Assembly: GCA_964572955.1 (NCBI GenBank)
Contig: CAZNGY010000025.1
Coordinates: forward strand, 1 to 29,069
DNA length: 29,069 nt
From: UBA3775 sp964572955
GTDB taxonomy: Bacteria > Bacillota > Clostridia > Lachnospirales > Lachnospiraceae
Reading direction: 5' to 3'
Each line of letters opens with the position of its first letter. Positions within the stretch are counted from its first letter, which is position 1. The notes under the pieces are model-generated. The model was not told the origin of the DNA. It worked only from the letters and a program-made list of their open reading frames with translations, and did not search any database. Below are positions 1-7,741 of the stretch, in pieces. Both the position numbers and the translations under genes were made by a program.

Positions 1-165
1 TGTGTAAACCCCACTCGAAGCAAGACCAACAGAAAACAATGTGGCGGCCCGTCACGTTTTCGGGTAGGTCGCGTTTTACAGATGTAATGTTTGTAAAGGA
101 GCTGCATAGTAATATGCAGTCAAGATAGATGATCATCCAAGACAGAACCCGGCTTATAGTACTGC
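1..165 (+). ncRNA. rnpB: RNase P RNA, 3' part (5' end outside window)
   Basis: This is the 3' portion of the catalytic RNA of ribonuclease P, which trims the 5' leader of pre-tRNAs. The order of conserved blocks matches bacterial type A RNase P RNA: GTAAACCCCACTCG near position 3, AGCAAGACCAA near 19, GGCCCG near 46, CGGGTAGG near 61, ATAGATGAT near 125 and the 3' signature ACAGAACCCGGCTTAT at about 142-156. The same blocks, in the same order, are present in the Escherichia coli RNA. The exact 3' end is not visible; I place it at about 165. A T-run at roughly 185-192 could mark termination, but no strong hairpin precedes it. The 5' half lies upstream of the window. Confidence 0.93.
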
Positions 166-565
166 TCGAAATTGTTAAAATTTCATTTTTTTTGTGTGGG
201 GAAAAAAGGCATAAAATGGCAAAAAAATCTCTTGCAGAATAAAATAAATCCACTTAAATTTACCTAAAAGTGGGTAAGACGGTTGTAGAATGAGTGATTT
301 TTTTAAAAATGATTAACAAATCCGTAAAAAATATAACCAAAACGTAACAATTTGGTAACATTTTCAAATGTAAAATATGCACAAAAACAGATAATATTCA
401 TTCTTTGAAATTGTACAAAATCCACAACAACCAGAAAAATCGACTTTTTTGCGATGTAAATATCAACGAAAATCGGGTTTCAGTGTTGACTTATTTTAGA
501 TTTTTGTTTAAGGTTTAGACCGTTCGACGAAAAAGTCGTTGAAAAAAACTTTAAGGAGAAATCGT
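166..565. other. AT-rich non-coding region with small dyads
   Basis: About 400 bases carry no supportable gene. The stretch is strongly AT-rich. It contains an ACCAAA (336-341) / TTTGGT (351-356) inverted repeat, directly followed by the palindrome ACATTT-TC-AAATGT (358-371). CGACTTTTT near 440 is complementary to AAAAAGTCG at 531-539, so the leader of the next gene could fold in alternative ways. A possible -35 box TTGACT lies at 486-491, but the matching -10 (TAAGGT, 509-514) is poor, so no promoter is called. No known riboswitch core was recognised. Confidence 0.5.
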
Positions 566-1474
566 ATGTTTAAGAGAATCCAGAATCTTATGCATCCGCG
601 TCCCTTTTATGGAAGATTGGTCGCAATGCACAAGAAGGCAAATCCTCTCACACAAAAGATTGCTTATCTGATTTTAATGATGGCTCTTATAAGTGGAGCA
701 GATGAAGTAACAGGAAATGGAAGTTACAAAGTGTATGCAGCAGAAAGACAGGTTCAGACAGCTGCAGATGAAAACAGCGTGATTGTTTTCCCATGTACAT
801 CATCAAAGTCAATGGTAGTTTTTACTTTGGGAATGAATCCCGAACTTGATTGTATTCCGGAAAAAGAAGCAGAAATCAATTCAGAAGAAAAAGATGAGTT
901 CAGAATCTTGGCTGAAATTGAGTACGGTGAAGAAAACGGAATCATTTATATAACAGAGGACATAAATGATGAGGAGGAGAAAGCTGTTGCTGATGAAGTG
1001 GTTCAGGAAGCAGCGGAGCAGGAACCGGTATCAGAGCCTGCACCGGAACCTGAAAACCTTGAACCGGTATACATCAACAATCCGTCACTTGTAATAAATC
1101 TTACAAATGATGAACTTTTGCTCTTTCAGAAGCTCGTTGAGTGTGAGGCGGGCGGTGAGGATATGGTAGGAAAAATACTTGTTGCAAATGTTGTAATCAA
1201 CAGAGTGAATTCTGGTAAGTTTCCTAATACCGTATCAGGTGTAATCAACTCACCAAGACAGTTTTCACCTGTAAGTACCGGTATTATTTACGGCAAGAAT
1301 CCAAGCAGTGAAACAATAGAAGCCGTAAATAGAGCACTTTCAGGAGAAGATTATTCCAATGGTGCAACATATTTTATTTACAGAAGGGGCTGTTCGGCAG
1401 GAACGGCATCATGGTTCGACACATTGAATAAAGTTGTGGAACACGGAAACCATGAATTCTTTAAAGACTGGTAA
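566..1474 (+). CDS. SleB/CwlJ-type cell wall hydrolase, membrane anchored
   Basis: The 302-residue product has a C-terminal Hydrolase_2 (SleB) domain at about residues 183-302, with the motif VECEAGGE around 191-197. E194 corresponds to the conserved catalytic Glu of this peptidoglycan-hydrolase fold. Further family features are the VVINRV segment and a GATYFIY-like stretch near the end. One hydrophobic segment (about 31-44) should anchor or export the protein. It is followed by an acidic, Pro/Glu-rich linker (about 100-170), so the domain probably acts on the outer face of the membrane. ATG 566 is chosen because AAGGAG (553-558) sits 7 bases upstream; an in-frame TTG at 539 lies before that site and is unlikely. 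SleB-fold enzymes are best known from spore germination, but many clostridia have vegetative paralogues with this linker-domain layout. The role here is inferred. Confidence 0.85.
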   Translation: MFKRIQNLMHPRPFYGRLVAMHKKANPLTQKIAYLILMMALISGADEVTGNGSYKVYAAERQVQTAADENSVIVFPCTSSKSMVVFTLGMNPELDCIPEKEAEINSEEKDEFRILAEIEYGEENGIIYITEDINDEEEKAVADEVVQEAAEQEPVSEPAPEPENLEPVYINNPSLVINLTNDELLLFQKLVECEAGGEDMVGKILVANVVINRVNSGKFPNTVSGVINSPRQFSPVSTGIIYGKNPSSETIEAVNRALSGEDYSNGATYFIYRRGCSAGTASWFDTLNKVVEHGNHEFFKDW

Positions 1475-1477
1475 ATT

Positions 1478-1553
1478 AAAAGCACGCTTGTTGTTTTATA
1501 TGCAAAAATCCGAGGCGGGAAATTATGCATACCGGAACAATAAGCGTGCTTTT
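1478..1553 (+). terminator. Long hairpin after the cell wall hydrolase gene, probable bidirectional terminator
   Basis: AAAAGCACGCTT (1478-1489) pairs perfectly with AAGCGTGCTTTT (1542-1553). Four more pairs, one of them G-U, extend the stem to 16 bp. The 44-base loop has nested pairing: ATGCA 1500-1504 with TGCAT 1526-1530, and CCG 1510-1512 with CGG 1516-1518. A-runs on one side and T-runs on the other would let it terminate transcription in both directions. The long structured loop is unusual for a plain terminator. Confidence 0.6.
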
Positions 1554-1566
1554 GTCAGCTTTTTAC

Positions 1567-1595
1567 TTGTACTAACAAATAAGCTGTGTTATAAT
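1567..1595 (+). promoter_or_regulatory. Sigma-A promoter of thrC, extended -10
   Basis: TTGTAC (1567-1572) and a perfect TATAAT (1590-1595) are separated by 17 bases. TG at 1587-1588 makes an extended -10. The predicted start is near 1602, giving a leader of about 60 bases before thrC. Confidence 0.8.
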
Positions 1596-1626
1596 TACGC
1601 CAGTTTTTATTGGTATCAGCAGCTTT

Positions 1627-1657
1627 TGTCTTATGCAGATAAGACAGGGAAAGGACG
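1627..1657 (+). promoter_or_regulatory. Leader hairpin and ribosome binding site of thrC
   Basis: TGTCTTAT (1627-1634) pairs with ATAAGACA (1639-1646) around a GCAG loop. The ribosome binding site AAAGGA (about 1650-1655) follows at once. The hairpin could affect transcript stability or translation. It is too small and simple to be a T-box leader. Confidence 0.4.
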
Positions 1658-1664
1658 ATAAATT

Positions 1665-3152
1665 ATGGAAATAATGTATAACAGCACAAGAGATGCTTCT
1701 AACAGAGTAACTGCATCACAGGCGGTACTTAAAGGTCTGGCCGAGGATGGTGGATTGTATGTTCCGGAAAAAATGCCGAAGCTTGATAAAGGATTTGATG
1801 AACTTGGTAAAATGAATTACAAGGAAATAGCATATGAAGTTATGAAGCTTTTCCTTACAGACTATACAGAAACTGAACTTAAGAATTGCATTGAAAAGGC
1901 ATATGATTCAAAGTTTGACACGGAAGAAATTGTGCCTATGGTATATGCGGACGGAGCATATTATCTTGAGCTTTTTCATGGCTCTACAATAGCTTTTAAG
2001 GATATGGCACTTTCAATCCTTCCTCACTTGATGACAACGGCAGCAAAGAAGAATAATCTTAATGAAGAAATAGTTATTCTTACGGCGACATCAGGCGATA
2101 CCGGTAAGGCAGCACTTGCGGGATTTGCAGATGTTCCCGGTACAAGAATTGTTGTATTTTATCCTAAGCACGGAGTAAGTCCGGTTCAGGAAAAACAGAT
2201 GGTAACACAGAAGGGTGCAAATACGAGGGTAATCGGTATTGAGGGCAATTTTGATGCGGCACAGAGTGGTGTTAAGGCTATGTTTAACAACAGAGAACTT
2301 AACGAAGAAATGAAGAAGAAGGGATTTGTATTCAGTTCAGCCAACTCAATAAATATCGGCAGACTTGTACCACAGATTTGTTACTATGTTTATGCTTATG
2401 CAAAGCTTTATGCAGAGGGAAGAATTACTGACGGAAAAATGATGAACTGTGTTGTTCCGACAGGTAATTTCGGAAATATTCTTGCGGCATATTATGCAAA
2501 GCTTATTGGAACACCTATTAACAGACTTATTTGTGCAAGTAATAAAAACAAGGTCCTTTATGATTTCTTTACATCAAAGACTTATGACAGAAACAGAGAG
2601 TTTGTTGTAACTTCATCACCTTCGATGGATATTCTTATATCTTCAAATCTTGAAAGACTTATTTATAAAATTTCAGGAAATGACAGTAAAAAAACTGACG
2701 AGCTGATGAATGAGCTTAAGGAAAAAGGTAAATATACGATTTCCGAAGAAATGGCAGATGGACTTTCTTCATTTGTAAGCGGATATGCAGATGAGGAAGA
2801 AACAGCAGAAACAATAAAGAATCTTTATGAAAATACGGGATATGTGATTGACACACATACGGCAGTGGCTGCAAAGGTATATGAGGATTACCGCCAAAGC
2901 AGCGGGGATGATACTGTGACGGTAATTGCGTCAACAGCAAGTCCGTATAAGTTTTCAAGAAGTGTTCTTACTTCAATTGATGAAAAACTTGATAGTCTTT
3001 CAGATTTTGAGCTTATTGATAAATTAAAAGAAATAAGCATGACTGAAATTCCGGCAGCTATTGAAGAAATAAGAAAGGCACCGGTACTGCACGATATAGT
3101 TTGCGAAACTGAGGCAATGCAGTCAGAAGTTGAAAAGTATCTTGGAATATAA
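1665..3152 (+). CDS. thrC: Threonine synthase
   Basis: This is the PLP-dependent enzyme that converts O-phosphohomoserine to threonine, the last step of threonine synthesis, in the cytoplasm. The 495-residue length fits the long bacterial/yeast-type threonine synthase. The PLP-binding motif HGSTIAFKD is at about 105-113, with K112 as the Schiff-base lysine. TATSGDTGKAAL provides the characteristic SGDTG loop, and VPTGNFGNILA is the phosphate-binding glycine stretch. ATG 1665 is chosen because AAAGGA lies about 9 bases upstream. The gene has its own promoter and terminator and no thrB or hom beside it, so it is a single-gene unit. No T-box is visible in the short leader. Confidence 0.95.
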   Translation: MEIMYNSTRDASNRVTASQAVLKGLAEDGGLYVPEKMPKLDKGFDELGKMNYKEIAYEVMKLFLTDYTETELKNCIEKAYDSKFDTEEIVPMVYADGAYYLELFHGSTIAFKDMALSILPHLMTTAAKKNNLNEEIVILTATSGDTGKAALAGFADVPGTRIVVFYPKHGVSPVQEKQMVTQKGANTRVIGIEGNFDAAQSGVKAMFNNRELNEEMKKKGFVFSSANSINIGRLVPQICYYVYAYAKLYAEGRITDGKMMNCVVPTGNFGNILAAYYAKLIGTPINRLICASNKNKVLYDFFTSKTYDRNREFVVTSSPSMDILISSNLERLIYKISGNDSKKTDELMNELKEKGKYTISEEMADGLSSFVSGYADEEETAETIKNLYENTGYVIDTHTAVAAKVYEDYRQSSGDDTVTVIASTASPYKFSRSVLTSIDEKLDSLSDFELIDKLKEISMTEIPAAIEEIRKAPVLHDIVCETEAMQSEVEKYLGI

Positions 3153-3159
3153 AAAAAGA

Positions 3160-3205
3160 GCAGCTTGTGGGAAAGACGACAGTCTTTTTCACAAACTGCC
3201 TTTTT
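3160..3205 (+). terminator. Rho-independent terminator after thrC
   Basis: GCAG...GGAAAGAC (3160-3176) pairs with GTCTTTTTCACAAACTGC (3182-3199), with one mismatch and two G-U pairs. Five Ts follow (3201-3205). Confidence 0.8.
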
Positions 3206-3316
3206 ACCTTATGGGAAGGTTATGATTCCGAGGGGTGAGGTGTTTATCTGTTTATGTTTTCCAGAAGAATAAGTTCAATAGAATAATTGCAGATACTGAA
3301 AAAGAAAGGAAGAGTA

Positions 3317-4231
3317 ATGAAAGGGATTTTTATCTATTTAAAGAGTAGTTTTTTTAATATTTTTAAGGGTATGATCATGGGAATAGCAAATGTAATACCG
3401 GGCGTAAGCGGTGGTACAATGGCAGTATCCCTCGGAATTTATGATAAACTTATCGAGTCGGTTACATGTATAGTTAAGAAATTTAAGCAGAGTATTTCTT
3501 TTTTGTTTCCGATTTTTCTTGGTATGGCATTTGGAATAGTTGGATTCTCATATCTTATAGAATATCTTCTCCGTGAGCATACACTGGCAACGGATTTGTC
3601 ATTTGTAGGTCTTATTTTTGGCGGACTTCCAATAATCATTAACGGATTACGTACTAAACAGAAAGATGAAGGGATGGATAAGTTTAAAATAAGATTTAAG
3701 GATGTAGTTGCATTTATACTTCTTTTTCTTGTTGTTATTGTGCTTCCGTTTTTTAAAGAAAGCACGGATACGCTCCAAACTTTGGATGTTAATTTTTCAA
3801 ATGCAGTCATGCTGTTTTTTGGAGGAATCATTGCAGCAGCTACAATGATAATACCGGGTGTAAGCGGCTCAATGGTTATGATGATTTTAGGATTTTATTA
3901 TGGAGTCCTTAATCTTGTAACAGGATTTTTTAACGCGTTGTTATCGGGGGATATTATTGAAGCTTTAAGATTATGTATTCTTATAATTCCCTTTGGAATC
4001 GGTGTTCTTCTTGGAATATTTATAATTGCAAAGATAATTGATTATTTGTTTAAAAAGCATGGAATACTTACCTATTTTGCAATAATGGGTCTTATTATGG
4101 CATCACCTTTTGCAATAATCTACAATACCGGTGTAATCGGAAAATCGGTAAATCCTATTGAGCTTGTGATTGGTATTATATTGATGATTGGGTTTGCTGC
4201 AGGAACATATTATATCGGAAAAAAAGAGTGA
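3317..4231 (+). CDS. DUF368 membrane protein, probable undecaprenyl-phosphate translocase
   Basis: This 304-residue polytopic membrane protein belongs to the DUF368 family. Two copies of the family signature are visible: PGVSGG at 28-33 and PGVSGS at 180-185. Each lies in a hydrophobic stretch, as expected for an inverted-repeat transporter. Known for the family: DUF368 proteins (PopT) recycle the lipid carrier undecaprenyl phosphate across the membrane for cell wall synthesis. Inferred: the same role here. ATG 3317 is preferred over an in-frame TTG at 3287 because AAAGGAAG (about 3305-3312) precedes it at normal spacing. The gene follows the thrC terminator. No convincing promoter was found in the 110 bases before it. 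A serine hydrolase gene starts 24 bases downstream, so the two are probably co-transcribed. Confidence 0.88.
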   Translation: MKGIFIYLKSSFFNIFKGMIMGIANVIPGVSGGTMAVSLGIYDKLIESVTCIVKKFKQSISFLFPIFLGMAFGIVGFSYLIEYLLREHTLATDLSFVGLIFGGLPIIINGLRTKQKDEGMDKFKIRFKDVVAFILLFLVVIVLPFFKESTDTLQTLDVNFSNAVMLFFGGIIAAATMIIPGVSGSMVMMILGFYYGVLNLVTGFFNALLSGDIIEALRLCILIIPFGIGVLLGIFIIAKIIDYLFKKHGILTYFAIMGLIMASPFAIIYNTGVIGKSVNPIELVIGIILMIGFAAGTYYIGKKE

Positions 4232-4255
4232 AACATTTAATCACGGAGGGTGAAG

Positions 4256-5494
4256 ATGAAACAACTTAAACCGGAAATTGATAAAATAATGCAGGAAGAA
4301 ATTGATTCGGGAGCTGCAATTGGTACGGTCTGCATGATCTATAAAGATAATAGGGAAATTTATTCGGGTTCATTTGGCAAGGATAATCTGAAAAATGAAA
4401 AAAAGCTTTGTAATTATTCTATTTTTAAAATGTTCTCCATGACAAAACCGGTTACTTCGGCGGCAACGATGATAATGATTGAAAGAGGACTGATATCTCC
4501 GGATGATGGTGTCGATAAATATCTGACCGGGTTTAAGGATCTAAAAATAATGAATCCTGACGGGATAACAAGACCGGCTGAAAAAAGAATGACAATAAAG
4601 AATCTGCTCGATATGACAAGCGGTTTGGAGTATCCTAATGATCAGACTGCCGCCGGAAAATATTTGGGAGAAAATCTCTTTTGGCCAATGGAACAGGGAT
4701 ATCCAGAGAAAATGATTCCTACTGTGGAATTGATGAATATGGTTGGAGGCATGCCGCTTATATACGAGCCGGGAGAACATTGGAATTATGGATTATCTGC
4801 AGATGTACTCGGTGCGATAATAGAGGTTGTGAGCGGTATGAGTTACGGCAGATGGCTTGAAGAAAACATATTCAAACCATTAGGGATGAAGGATACAGGA
4901 TTTTATGTTCCTGAGGATAAATGGGACAAAATTGTGACGATGCACGATTTTGATCAAAATTTGAAAGAATGGAAGGAATGGGAGGCTCCGTTCCTGGGAA
5001 CTTATGACAGAAAATATAAACCGGCGTTTGAATCAGGAGGCGCAGGGCTTGTTTCCACACCGAATGATTACAGGCTTTTTGCATTAATGCTTGCGAATGA
5101 GGGGACACTTCCTGCTGAATTTTCGCCATCTTCAGAGGCGGTTACAATCATGAAGCCGGAAACTGTGAGATATATGAGAACCGGAAACCTTACAGCTGGG
5201 CAGAGAGAGACAGCAGACTGGTATTCGCTGCAGGGATATAATTATGGGAATCTTTGCAGAGTGCTTGATGACTGTGGTAAGGCAGGACTTAATGGTGCGG
5301 GACTTGGTGAGTTTGGATGGGACGGCTGGGCAGGAACTTATGTCAGCATAGATCCCGTAAACAGTCTGGTGTTTCTTTACTTCATCAATGTTACGAACGG
5401 AAACAGGGAGTGGCAGATGAAAAAACTGAAGAACAGATTATATGAATGTCTTGGAATTGGCAAAATGCATCAGAATCAGGAAAATTTGAAATAA
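4256..5494 (+). CDS. Beta-lactamase-fold serine hydrolase (class C / esterase type)
   Basis: The 412-residue protein belongs to the beta-lactamase/DD-peptidase-like family PF00144. The catalytic motif SMTK is at 61-64 (S61 nucleophile, K64). Y178 in NYGLSADVLG matches the YxL-type second motif of EstB-like esterases. The GWAG-containing C-terminal segment stands where the third motif (KTG or W-x-G type) is expected. No signal peptide or membrane segment is visible, so it is probably cytoplasmic and more likely an esterase or amidase than a true beta-lactamase. ATG 4256 has GGAGG 4245-4249 six bases upstream; an in-frame GTG at 4250 overlaps the ribosome binding site and is rejected. It is probably the second gene of a unit with the DUF368 gene. 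Substrate unknown. Confidence 0.88.
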   Translation: MKQLKPEIDKIMQEEIDSGAAIGTVCMIYKDNREIYSGSFGKDNLKNEKKLCNYSIFKMFSMTKPVTSAATMIMIERGLISPDDGVDKYLTGFKDLKIMNPDGITRPAEKRMTIKNLLDMTSGLEYPNDQTAAGKYLGENLFWPMEQGYPEKMIPTVELMNMVGGMPLIYEPGEHWNYGLSADVLGAIIEVVSGMSYGRWLEENIFKPLGMKDTGFYVPEDKWDKIVTMHDFDQNLKEWKEWEAPFLGTYDRKYKPAFESGGAGLVSTPNDYRLFALMLANEGTLPAEFSPSSEAVTIMKPETVRYMRTGNLTAGQRETADWYSLQGYNYGNLCRVLDDCGKAGLNGAGLGEFGWDGWAGTYVSIDPVNSLVFLYFINVTNGNREWQMKKLKNRLYECLGIGKMHQNQENLK

Positions 5495-5528
5495 ATCTCG
5501 GTGATTTCGCATATACAAATTATCTTTT

Positions 5529-5549
5529 CTGTGTGATAAAATCATACAG
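5529..5549. other. 9-bp dyad with AAA centre
   Basis: CTGTGTGAT (5529-5537) and ATCATACAG (5541-5549) are inverted repeats around AAA, with one G-T pair. The sequence downstream has few consecutive Ts, so this is either a weak terminator for the serine hydrolase gene or an operator just upstream of the typA promoter. Confidence 0.4.
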
Positions 5550-5557
5550 GTTGTTTA

Positions 5558-5586
5558 TTGATAAAAAATTGCATTATGCAGAAAAT
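5558..5586 (+). promoter_or_regulatory. Candidate sigma-A promoter of typA
   Basis: TTGATA (5558-5563) is a 5/6 match to the -35 consensus. It lies 17 bases from GAAAAT (5581-5586), a 4/6 match to the -10. The start would be about 30 bases before the typA ATG. Moderate support only. Confidence 0.4.
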
Positions 5587-5622
5587 ATTCACTGAACGAT
5601 AATAACAAACGGAAGTGAGCAC

Positions 5623-7446
5623 ATGATGAAAAGAGAAGACGTAAGAAATATAGCTATAATTGCCCATGTTGATCATGGTAAAACAACACTTGTTGATGAG
5701 CTGCTTAAACAGAGCGGTGTATTCAGAACCAATCAGGTGGTGGAAGAAAGAGTAATGGATTCCAATGATATTGAAAAAGAGAGAGGAATCACCATACTCA
5801 GTAAAAATACGGCGGTTGTTTACAAGGGTGTAAAGATAAATATTATTGATACACCGGGGCATGCTGATTTTGGCGGAGAAGTTGAACGAGTTCTTAAAAT
5901 GGTAAACGGAGTGATTCTTGTGGTGGATGCTTTTGAAGGAGCAATGCCTCAGACAAAGTTTGTACTCAAAAAGGCTCTTGAACTTCATTTGCCGGTAATT
6001 GTATGTATAAATAAAATTGACAGACCGGAGGCAAGACCTGAAGAGGTTATAGACGAAGTTCTTGAACTGTTTATGGATCTTGAGGCGGATGATGACGTTC
6101 TTGATTCCCCATTTGTTTTTGCATCTGCAAAGCAGGGTGTGGCGATACTTGAACTCACGGATACTCCAAAGTCTATGGAACCTCTTTTTGAAACAATACT
6201 TGAGCATATTCCGGCACCGGAAGGTGACGAGTCAAAAGGAACACAGGTTCTTATTTCAACAATTGATTATAATGAGTATGTCGGAAGAATCGGCGTTGGA
6301 AAGGTTGACAACGGTACCATCAGGGTAAACCAGGAAGTAATGATACTTAACCATCATGATCCTGATAAGAAGAAAAAAGTAAAAATAAGTAAGCTCTACG
6401 AATTTGACGGTTTAAAGAAGGTGGAAGTAACTGAGGCATCGGTAGGTGCAATAGTGGCAGTTTCGGGTATCCCTGATATTCATATCGGCGATACGATATG
6501 TGGTCTTGATAACCAGGAGGCAATACCTTTCCAGAAGATTTCTGAACCTACAATAAGCATGAATTTCTGTGTTAATGATTCACCTCTTTGCGGCAAAGAG
6601 GGTAAGTTCGTAACGTCAAGACATCTTCGTGAAAGACTTTTCAGAGAACTTAATACTGATGTAAGTTTAAGAGTGGAAGAAACAGAAACAACGGAAGCGT
6701 ACAAAGTCAGCGGACGTGGAGAACTTCATCTTTCCGTCCTTATTGAGAATATGCGTCGAGAGGGTTACGAATTTGCCGTAAGTAAGGCAGAGGTAATCTA
6801 TAAGAAAGACGAAAACGGAAAACTTCTTGAACCTATGGAAGAAGCTGTAGTTGACGTACCTGAAGAATTTGCAGGAACCGTAATAGATAAGCTTTCACAG
6901 AGAAAAGGTGAACTCATATCAATGTCACAATTCGGAACATCATCTTCAAGACTTACATTTAAGATTCCTTCAAGAGGACTTATCGGATACAGAGGCGAAT
7001 TTATGACAGATACCAAGGGTGAGGGAATCATCAATACGGTGTTTGACGGATATGCGCCATACAAGGGTGACATACAGTACCGTAAACAGGGAAGTCTTAT
7101 TGCATTTGAATCCGGAGAAGCGATAACTTACGGACTTTTTAATGCACAGGAAAGAGGTTCTTTATTTATCGGACCGGGAGCAAAGGTATATGCCGGAATG
7201 GTAATCGGACAGAATGGAAAGTCAGAGGATGTGGAGGTAAATGTCTGTAAAAAGAAACAGCTCACCAATACACGTTCATCTGCGGCAGATGATGCATTGA
7301 GACTTGTTCCGCCAAGGGTGCTTAGTTTGGAACAGTGTCTTGAATTTATAGATAATGATGAGCTTCTTGAAGTCACTCCTCAGTCATTGAGAATCAGAAA
7401 GAAGATACTTGATTCTCTTGAAAGAAAGAGAGCAAACAGAAAGTAA
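5623..7446 (+). CDS. typA: Translational GTPase TypA/BipA
   Basis: This ribosome-associated GTPase of the EF-G-like superfamily is linked to ribosome assembly and stress or cold adaptation. At 607 residues it has the normal length for the family. G-domain motifs are in order: G1 AHVDHGKTT (14-22), G2 RGITI, G3 DTPGHADF and G4 NKID. The C-terminal half has the TypA-specific SRGLIGYRGEFMTDT and the QERGSLFIGPG segment. The start is ATG ATG; GGAAGTGAG at 5611-5619 serves either codon, and I keep the first. The gene is a single unit with a terminator behind it. Confidence 0.96.
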   Translation: MMKREDVRNIAIIAHVDHGKTTLVDELLKQSGVFRTNQVVEERVMDSNDIEKERGITILSKNTAVVYKGVKINIIDTPGHADFGGEVERVLKMVNGVILVVDAFEGAMPQTKFVLKKALELHLPVIVCINKIDRPEARPEEVIDEVLELFMDLEADDDVLDSPFVFASAKQGVAILELTDTPKSMEPLFETILEHIPAPEGDESKGTQVLISTIDYNEYVGRIGVGKVDNGTIRVNQEVMILNHHDPDKKKKVKISKLYEFDGLKKVEVTEASVGAIVAVSGIPDIHIGDTICGLDNQEAIPFQKISEPTISMNFCVNDSPLCGKEGKFVTSRHLRERLFRELNTDVSLRVEETETTEAYKVSGRGELHLSVLIENMRREGYEFAVSKAEVIYKKDENGKLLEPMEEAVVDVPEEFAGTVIDKLSQRKGELISMSQFGTSSSRLTFKIPSRGLIGYRGEFMTDTKGEGIINTVFDGYAPYKGDIQYRKQGSLIAFESGEAITYGLFNAQERGSLFIGPGAKVYAGMVIGQNGKSEDVEVNVCKKKQLTNTRSSAADDALRLVPPRVLSLEQCLEFIDNDELLEVTPQSLRIRKKILDSLERKRANRK

Positions 7447-7453
7447 TATTGAA

Positions 7454-7501
7454 AACCTCAATATGATAAGAAAAATCTTTTCATATTGAGGTTATTTTTT
7501 T
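7454..7501 (+). terminator. Rho-independent terminator of typA
   Basis: A perfect 13-bp stem pairs AACCTCAATATGA (7454-7466) with TCATATTGAGGTT (7481-7493). A T-run follows at 7495-7501. Confidence 0.93.
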
Positions 7502-7591
7502 GCCGTTTCCGGAATATTTATATAGCATGAAAGACAGAATCAAAATGTCTAAAAGGCGGATATAGAGTCGTTATTTTTGGATGAGATTAAC

Positions 7592-7620
7592 TTGAGTTTG
7601 AAGGGTTGGGAAATTATAAT
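7592..7620 (+). promoter_or_regulatory. Sigma-A promoter of the tandem OB-fold gene
   Basis: TTGAGT (7592-7597) is 17 bases from a perfect TATAAT (7615-7620). The predicted start near 7627 gives a leader of about 115 bases. Just after the -10, TGACAT occurs twice, at 7629-7634 and 7640-7645, exactly 11 bases apart. A second TATAAT at 7667-7672 lacks a good -35. Confidence 0.7.
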
Positions 7621-7741
7621 TCTAACTGTGACATATATATGACATTAAAGAAATTCCGGCTGAAGGTATAATGAACAGAATTGAACCGGAAAGCCGTGCA
7701 ACTCTATAGAAGAATAATGATATGCGATTTAGGAGGCAGAA

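Noticed and set aside
1434..1661. 75-codon frame overlapping the hydrolase end and the thrC leader
   Set aside because: It runs through the long hairpin and the thrC promoter and has no ribosome binding site or recognisable sequence.
1596..1664. T-box leader before thrC
   Set aside because: The leader is about 60 bases and has none of the conserved T-box sequence; only one small hairpin is present.
5542..6207. Long minus-strand open frame (221 codons) opposite typA
   Set aside because: It lies antisense to a fully conserved gene, has no ribosome binding site, and its composition is a by-product of typA codon use.
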